Source: an uncultured beta proteobacterium
GTDB taxonomy: Bacteria > Pseudomonadota > Gammaproteobacteria > Burkholderiales > Burkholderiaceae
Length of the DNA: 10,122 bases
Assembly (NCBI GenBank): GCA_903835865.1
Contig: CAILON010000096.1
Coordinates: forward strand, 1 to 10,122
Reading direction: 5' to 3'
Each line of letters opens with the position of its first letter. Position 1 is the first letter of the stretch. A program made the translations under genes and the position numbers. This document shows positions 6,396 to 10,122 of this stretch, piece by piece. The notes under the pieces are model-generated. The model did not search any database, was not told the DNA's origin, and was given only the letters and a program-made list of their open reading frames with translations.

Positions 6396-8239
6396 GATGC
6401 ATCACCAACTGTAAGACCAATATGCTGATCGCGACATTGAGATCCCGCCTGAGTGGTATTGAATAAAAATTTCTGCATATCCCATGCTCCCGTTGGGCAG
6501 CGCTCTGCGCACAAACCGCAATGTAAACAAACATCTTCATCTTTAGCCATCACCCTACCGGACTTTAGATTCTCAGAAACATATAAATCCTGAGTTAGAT
6601 TCAATGCCGGGGCCTTAAGGCGCATCCTTAAGTCTGCATCCTCACCTCCTGCTGTAAACGTAATACAGTCCATCGGGCAAATATCTACGCAAGCATCGCA
6701 TTCAATACAAATTTCTCGAGTAAAAATAGTCTGTACATCGCAATTTAAGCAACGGTTAGCTTCTTTAAAAGCAGTCGCAGCGTCAAACCCAAGCTCGACC
6801 TCGACTCGTATATTAGAAAGTGCGATCTCGGCAGCGGCCCAAGGCACGACATGGCGTTCATCATTAGAGATATCGTTGTGATAACTCCATTCATGAATGC
6901 CCATCTTCTGCGACACCAGATTGATATTAGGAGGTGGCCTAATAGCGACATTCTCGCCATGCAAAAAGCGATCAATCGAAATGGCAGCGCTATGACCTTG
7001 TGCTACAGCTGTAATGATGTTTTTAGGCCCAAAAGCAGCATCCCCACCAAAAAATACTTTGGCATTGGTAGATTGAAATGTTTCCTGATCAAGAACAGGC
7101 AAGCCATGACGATTAAATTGAATATCGATATCTTTTTCAATCCAAGGGAAAGCGTTTTCTTGACCTACTGCGAGTAATACAGAGTCACACTCAATGAATA
7201 CATCAGCTTGACCAGATGGCACGAGACTGCGATTACCCTTCTCATCAAAGACGACTTTGACTATTTCAAAATCCATACCAACAAGCTTGCCGTTCTTGCA
7301 TTCAAAGCTTTTAGGAACATGAAAGTTCAGAATCGGAATACCCTCATGTTGTGCGTCTTCTTTCTCCCAAGGAGAGGCTTTCATTTCTTCAAAGCCACTA
7401 CGCACAATTACCTTGACATCAGAGCTTCCTAAGCGACGAGCAGAACGACAACAATCCATCGCCGTATTGCCGCCGCCTAAAACAATCACCTTGCCCTCCA
7501 TTTTGCTAATGTGCCCAAACGAGACTGATGCTAACCAATCAATACCAATATGAATATCTTTGGCTGCCTCTTTGCGGCCTGGAATATCTAAATCTCTTCC
7601 TCGTGGCGCTCCTGAGCCAATATAGACAGCGTCATAAGCATCAGTTAGAAGACTCTTCAAAGAATCAACTCGCTGACCACTTTTAAAGTTAACGCCAAGG
7701 TTCAAAATATAGTCGGTCTCTTCGTCGATGACGGATTCGGGTAAACGAAAGCGTGGTATCTGTGAGCGTATAAATCCACCAGCCTTTACCTCACCGTCGT
7801 AAACAGTAATGTCATAACCTAAAGTTACTAGGTCTCGCGCAACGGTTAAAGAAGATGGTCCAGCACCGACACACGCAATGCGTTTACCATTTTTGGGTGC
7901 TATTTCTGGCATGCGTGCTTGCACATCGCCCTTGTTATCGGCCGCAACTCGCTTGAGCCTACAAATGGCTACAGGCTCTGGATCTGCGCCGTTGTTTTCT
8001 TCTACTCTGCCACGCCGACAAGCAGGCTCACATGGTCTATCGCAAGTTCTGCCAAGCACGCCCGGAAATACATTGGATGCCCAATTAATCATGTAGGCAT
8101 CAGCGTAGCGTCCTTGCGCAATCAGCCGAATGTATTCTGGTACTGGTGTATGTGCAGGACACGCCCACTGACAGTCAACAACTTTATGAAAATAAGATGG
8201 ATTTTGGCTAACCGTTTGCAAAACTTTCCTTTCAGTCAT
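6392..8239 (-). CDS. GltD-type FAD/NAD(P) oxidoreductase with C-terminal 2x[4Fe-4S] modules (KorC-like electron-transfer subunit)
   Basis: This 615-residue protein should carry electrons between ferredoxin-type clusters, FAD and NAD(P)H for the KorAB partner. The N-terminal region has the GltD/DPD-type Cys sets C23/C27 (DCQWACPAH) and C66/C70/C74 (CDRPCEPAC). The FAD Rossmann fold begins at VGAGPSS (124-130) and the NAD(P) fold at VLGGGNTAMD (253-262). The second FAD motif is FFGGDAAFGP (396-405). Two clusters follow: C511/C514/C517/C521 plus C525, and C571/C574/C577/C581, with an extra CLNC at 497-500. GltD itself is near 470-480 residues, so the last 130 or so are an added ferredoxin module. 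The gene leads the operon and ends ATGA on korA. The gene order and domain make-up match KorC of the Azoarcus evansii 2-oxoglutarate:NADP+ oxidoreductase as I remember it. The ATG lacks a clear ribosome site; a TTG at codon 7 with GAAAGGA before it is a weaker alternative. Confidence 0.9.
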   Translation of the reverse strand: MTERKVLQTVSQNPSYFHKVVDCQWACPAHTPVPEYIRLIAQGRYADAYMINWASNVFPGVLGRTCDRPCEPACRRGRVEENNGADPEPVAICRLKRVAADNKGDVQARMPEIAPKNGKRIACVGAGPSSLTVARDLVTLGYDITVYDGEVKAGGFIRSQIPRFRLPESVIDEETDYILNLGVNFKSGQRVDSLKSLLTDAYDAVYIGSGAPRGRDLDIPGRKEAAKDIHIGIDWLASVSFGHISKMEGKVIVLGGGNTAMDCCRSARRLGSSDVKVIVRSGFEEMKASPWEKEDAQHEGIPILNFHVPKSFECKNGKLVGMDFEIVKVVFDEKGNRSLVPSGQADVFIECDSVLLAVGQENAFPWIEKDIDIQFNRHGLPVLDQETFQSTNAKVFFGGDAAFGPKNIITAVAQGHSAAISIDRFLHGENVAIRPPPNINLVSQKMGIHEWSYHNDISNDERHVVPWAAAEIALSNIRVEVELGFDAATAFKEANRCLNCDVQTIFTREICIECDACVDICPMDCITFTAGGEDADLRMRLKAPALNLTQDLYVSENLKSGRVMAKDEDVCLHCGLCAERCPTGAWDMQKFLFNTTQAGSQCRDQHIGLTVGDAS

Positions 8240-8462
8240 TCAACTAAAAATCAATTTTCAGGCTCTTCCTACTCTTCTGATTCTAAACAAGGCTTGGCCA
8301 TATAAATAGAACTACCTAGTCATTCAGCTTATTTGGCTATGCGCTCGACATGATTAATTTTGTGCAAGTGCAGCATTTATGGAGTTCAATTGAAGATTTA
8401 GTAATCAGCAAACGTCAATGCATGCAAATACACAAGAAAGGGAGACTCCCAATTCATATGCC

Positions 8463-8476
8463 TTGATGTAAGTCAA
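8463..8476. promoter_or_regulatory. FNR/ANR-type box upstream of the 2-oxoacid oxidoreductase operon
   Basis: TTGATGTAAGTCAA matches 9 of the 10 defined positions of the FNR/ANR consensus TTGAT-N4-ATCAA. Its centre is about 230 bp upstream of the first start codon of the operon. No good -10 box is visible on the minus strand at the class II distance (bases about 8440-8435 read CTTTCT), so promoter geometry is unresolved. Control of the operon by an FNR-family oxygen sensor is inferred from the site and from the oxygen-labile chemistry of the encoded enzyme. Confidence 0.5.
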
Positions 8477-8478
8477 AT

Positions 8479-8496
8479 GATGAAAGTTGTTTCATC
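8479..8496. promoter_or_regulatory. 18-bp inverted repeat next to the FNR-like box
   Basis: GATGAAA-GTTG-TTTCATC is a perfect 7-bp inverted repeat with a 4-base centre, two bases from the FNR-like box. It has no T-run on either strand, which argues against a terminator. It may be a second regulator site; a 7+7 repeat is suggestive but not proof. Confidence 0.3.
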
Positions 8497-8516
8497 GAGC
8501 ACACAAAATAGAAAGC

Positions 8517-8537
8517 AAAAAACCCGCCATAGCGGGT
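8517..8537 (-). terminator. Rho-independent terminator, minus strand
   Basis: ACCCGC (8522-8527) and GCGGGT (8532-8537) form a 6-bp GC-rich stem around CATA. Read on the minus strand the stem is followed by a run of six T (8522-8517, the first T also pairing). On the plus strand there is no T-run, so it acts on minus-strand transcripts. It is the first good terminator downstream of the tRNA pair and probably shields the redox operon from tRNA read-through. Confidence 0.75.
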
Positions 8538-8539
8538 CT

Positions 8540-8566
8540 CTTGCTTAACTTGCTTAACTTGCTTAA
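8540..8566. repeat. Three perfect tandem copies of a 9-bp unit
   Basis: CTTGCTTAA occurs three times in a row with no mismatch, directly beside the terminator stem (TTAAGCAAG on the minus strand, just upstream of the hairpin). The copy number may vary between strains by slippage. No function is evident. Confidence 0.85.
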
Positions 8567-8907
8567 AGCAGTATCTACAACCTGGCACTGATCATATGAT
8601 TCATATAACCGGCTGGCGCTGTGCCCCCGGAAAGTCTTGGGTAGGAATGGTTTTTGACAAATCCCAAGAAAATTCATGAGTGATACTAAGCATTCTTTGC
8701 AGCAATAGAGAAATTTAAAAATTAATTACTTAAGCTTAATAACTAAATAGATAAACAATCAATATCAATCAAGTTAATGAACTTTCGAAATCCGTTGTAT
8801 CCCGCCCACTCCTGACATGATTTTGGTCCCCCAAATAGGGTATACATACTCTTAGGCACGAGTACCGAGTATTAGAGAACAGATTTAAACGGTGATTTAG
8901 AATTTTT

Positions 8908-8984
<77 letters not shown>

Positions 8985-9031
8985 ATAAATGCTGGAATTG
9001 AAGCTTACTATCTAGAACTAAATAGGGAAAG

Positions 9032-9108
9032 TGGTCGGAGTACAAGGATTCGAACCTTGGACCCCCTGCTCCCAAAGCAGGTGCGCTACCAGGCTGCGCT
9101 ACACTCCG
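9032..9108 (-). tRNA. tRNA-Pro (anticodon TGG), reads CCA and wobble codons
   Basis: The minus-strand cloverleaf has acceptor CGGAGTG/TACTCCG (one G-T pair), D stem GCGC/GCGC, anticodon stem CCTGC/GCAGG with loop TTTGGGA, and T stem CAAGG/CCTTG with loop TTCGAAT. CCA is encoded (9032-9034) and the total is 77 nt. It is the first gene of the pair, with a good promoter just upstream. Confidence 0.97.
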
Positions 9109-9119
9109 ACGGAATCGAT

Positions 9120-9149
9120 ATTCTACACCGACAGCGCCATTCGAGGCAA
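9120..9149 (-). promoter_or_regulatory. Sigma70-type promoter of the tRNA-Pro/tRNA-Arg transcript
   Basis: On the minus strand TTGCCT (9149-9144) is followed after 18 bp by TAGAAT (9125-9120). The tRNA-Pro 5' end is 12 bases downstream of the -10 box, an expected distance for a short leader. The site sits in the divergent gap shared with the plus-strand gene at 9169. Confidence 0.65.
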
Positions 9150-9168
9150 ATCCTGTAAGATTTGGGAT

Positions 9169-9531
9169 ATGGGGGCCTATTTTTCTAGCAAATTTAACAA
9201 ACGTATCCAGAGTGCAATTGCTCTTGGATTGTTGGTTTTTTGCTTGTTGGGTACTCACTGGGTTGGCCTTAATCACAGCATTTCTCATGCGCAAAGCAAT
9301 CAAAGTATTGAGCTGGCTTCTAGTAACCTTGACCCCCTTCTTCAACACGGATCGGCAAGTTGTCATTTATTTGATGCATTAAGTCTCGCTACTTTTATTG
9401 GCACCGACATTAGCATTGTAGTTATTCAAAACCCATTCAACGAATCTTATTTTGAATACGATCATTCCCTTCAAAACCTTCAATACCTAGCTCTCTACCA
9501 ATCCAGAGCGCCACCCACTTTCATTCTTTAA
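9169..9531 (+). CDS. Small single-span membrane or exported protein upstream of a TonB receptor (DUF2946-like)
   Basis: This 120-residue protein has a basic start (SSKFNKR), one hydrophobic segment at about 14-33 (IQSAIALGLLVFCLLGTHWV) and then a polar part. That part has a His-rich stretch (NHSISH, 35-40), H60, C65-H66 (SASCHLFDAL) and a tail of QSRAPPTFIL. This pattern resembles DUF2946-type proteins that accompany TonB-dependent metal receptors in proteobacteria; that family call is from memory and tentative. The ATG at 9169 is the first start outside the divergent tRNA-Pro gene, and its ribosome site is weak. A GTG much further upstream would run through both the promoter and the tRNA, so it is rejected. 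The gene is 91 bp upstream of the receptor on the same strand. A role in periplasmic metal (perhaps zinc) handling is inferred from His/Cys content and context. Confidence 0.7.
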   Translation: MGAYFSSKFNKRIQSAIALGLLVFCLLGTHWVGLNHSISHAQSNQSIELASSNLDPLLQHGSASCHLFDALSLATFIGTDISIVVIQNPFNESYFEYDHSLQNLQYLALYQSRAPPTFIL

Positions 9532-9543
9532 GTACTTAGGCGT

Positions 9544-9559
9544 CAAGTCATTTGACTTG
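9544..9559. promoter_or_regulatory. Perfect inverted repeat overlapping a possible -35 element of the receptor gene
   Basis: CAAGTCA-TT-TGACTTG is a perfect 7-bp inverted repeat. The hexamer TTGACT (9552-9557) inside it is one base from the -35 consensus, and TATGAT (9573-9578) resembles a -10 box, although the 15-bp spacing is short. A repressor bound here would cover the -35. It does not resemble the AT-rich Zur palindrome. The stem has no T-run after it, so a terminator is unlikely. Confidence 0.4.
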
Positions 9560-9575
9560 GCACATTAATTTGTAT

Positions 9576-9598
9576 GATCCAGCCCATAAAGGTGGATC
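9576..9598 (+). other. Stem-loop in the receptor leader
   Basis: GATCCA (9576-9581) pairs with TGGATC (9593-9598); two further C-G pairs (CC 9583-9584 with GG 9591-9592) can extend it past a bulged G, leaving a 6-base loop. It lies 24 bp upstream of the receptor start codon. It might affect mRNA stability or translation; the role is unknown. Confidence 0.25.
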
Positions 9599-9622
9599 GC
9601 ATTAAAGAATGGAAGATTCAAA

Positions 9623-10122
9623 ATGCATGGTATTCAGCAATTGCTTGCAAAACGCAAATTACTTTATTTAGTCGTATCAGGACTTTTTAGTACAAGCGTA
9701 TTAGCACAAACATCCTCTCCTCAATTTGAAATTACGGCTACGGGTTCGCAAGAATCGATGCAAAGCATTCTTACGCCGAACAAGATCCTGCAGGGTGATG
9801 AGTTATTAAATAAATTAGGAAGCACCCTAGGCGCAACCTTAGCTAACGAGCTCGGAGTGTCTGCAACCGGATATGGAGCAGGCTCATCTAGACCAGTTAT
9901 TCGTGGCCTAGAAGGATCTCGCGTACAAATTTTGCAAAATGGTCTCTCAGTTGGTGATGTCTCTAATATTTCACAGGATCATGCCGTTGGAAACAATATG
10001 CAAAATGCCCATCAAGTGGAAATTTTGAGAGGTGCTGCAGCTTTACTTTATGGTTCTGGTTCTAGTGGGGGTTTGGTCAATGTTGTGAATGATCGTATTT
10101 TGACCAATTTGCCAGATAGGCC
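9623..10122 (+). CDS. TonB-dependent outer-membrane receptor, ZnuD-like, N-terminal part
   Basis: The frame starts at the ATG at 9623, with GGAAG seven bases upstream, and is open to the window end (166 codons and two bases). Residues 1-28 are a signal peptide (LLYLVVSGLFSTSVLA-Q). The start of the mature protein, FEITATGSQE, is TonB-box-like. The plug domain follows: STLGATLANELGVSATGYG, SSRPVIRGLEGSRVQILQNG, SQDHAVGNNM, then VEILRGAAALLYGSGSSGG. The RPVIRGL.G.R..ILQNG, DHAV and LRG.AALLYG pattern is that of ZnuD and related zinc or metal-complex receptors, including the His of DHAV. The barrel lies outside the window. The small His-containing protein just upstream fits a metal-uptake locus. 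The zinc substrate is inferred from similarity and is not certain. Confidence 0.88.
   Translation, partial: MHGIQQLLAKRKLLYLVVSGLFSTSVLAQTSSPQFEITATGSQESMQSILTPNKILQGDELLNKLGSTLGATLANELGVSATGYGAGSSRPVIRGLEGSRVQILQNGLSVGDVSNISQDHAVGNNMQNAHQVEILRGAAALLYGSGSSGGLVNVVNDRILTNLPDR

Larger units (their letters stand above)
8240..8907. other. 668-bp non-coding region between the redox operon and the tRNA pair
   Basis: No convincing gene is present. The part near 8239 is the long leader and control region of the redox operon: FNR-like box 8463-8476 and inverted repeat 8479-8496. The part from 8517 upward is probably the 3' trailer of the minus-strand tRNA transcript, closed by the terminator at 8517-8537. 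In it are three 9-bp tandem repeats (8540-8566), a 10-bp palindrome ATCATATGAT (8591-8600), a very AT-rich patch (about 8710-8780) and a loose stem of ATACTC with GAGTAT near 8846-8872. I could not find a clear sigma70 promoter for the operon. Confidence 0.45.

Noticed and set aside
7919..8305. Long plus-strand frames opposite the flavoprotein gene, for example 7919-8305
   Set aside because: They are antisense shadows of a strongly supported gene with cofactor motifs and show no domain of their own.
8350..8466. 38-codon plus-strand frame starting MINFVQVQHLW
   Set aside because: No Shine-Dalgarno, overlaps the regulatory region of the divergent operon, and no recognisable domain.
8540..8566. 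CRISPR-like array
   Set aside because: The 9-bp units are directly adjacent without spacers, so this is a simple tandem repeat.
8492..8677. 61-codon minus-strand open frame
   Set aside because: It runs through the three 9-bp repeats and the intrinsic terminator and has low-complexity sequence (SKLSKLSKR) from the repeats; no ribosome site and no family resemblance.
9031..9168. GTG-initiated N-terminal extension of the small membrane protein
   Set aside because: The extension would be the antisense of tRNA-Pro and its promoter; the ATG at 9169 is the first start outside them.

Overview
The window looks like a piece of a low-GC betaproteobacterial chromosome, most likely Burkholderiales of the Polynucleobacter type. 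This is inferred from protein style, mid-40s GC by eye, codon choice and the tRNA sequences; no ribosomal marker is present. It reads as mostly compact chromosome with one degraded patch (about 2090-2720) and one long untranslated leader zone (8240-8907).

Left part, minus strand: the first 61 codons of an unrecognised secreted protein (1-185) lie downstream of a periplasmic arylsulfatase (398-2053). Upstream of the sulfatase is about 390 bp with no intact gene. It carries an FNR/CRP-type palindrome (2282-2295) and short reading-frame remnants. Next come a fragment of an HU-family DNA-binding protein (2444-2542) and an orphan 59-codon frame (2536-2715).

Centre, minus strand, read from 8239 down to 2740: five co-oriented genes form a redox cluster. 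They are a GltD-type FAD/NAD(P) oxidoreductase with C-terminal 2x[4Fe-4S] modules, the gamma-alpha subunit of a 2-oxoacid:acceptor oxidoreductase, its TPP/[4Fe-4S] beta subunit, a two-CBS-domain protein, and a small protein with two CDGSH [2Fe-2S] sites. The first three overlap by ATGA stop/start junctions, so they are almost certainly made as one complex. The layout resembles the 2-oxoglutarate:NADP+ oxidoreductase (KorABC) described from Azoarcus evansii. Electrons from CoA-dependent 2-oxoacid oxidation would pass through the iron-sulfur centres to NAD(P)+, or in reverse for reductive carboxylation. About 230 bp upstream of the first start codon is a 9/10 match to the FNR consensus (8463-8476). 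That would fit an oxygen-sensitive enzyme controlled by oxygen supply.

Right part: a minus-strand intrinsic terminator preceded by three 9-bp tandem repeats (8517-8566) lies about 370 bp downstream of a tRNA-Pro(TGG)/tRNA-Arg(TCT) pair (8908-9108), which has a good sigma70 promoter at 9120-9149. Divergent on the plus strand are a small single-span membrane or exported protein (9169-9531) and the start of a ZnuD-like TonB-dependent outer-membrane receptor (9623 to the window end). A perfect inverted repeat overlaps a possible -35 element in the gap between them, so the receptor is probably under a metal- or nutrient-responsive repressor.
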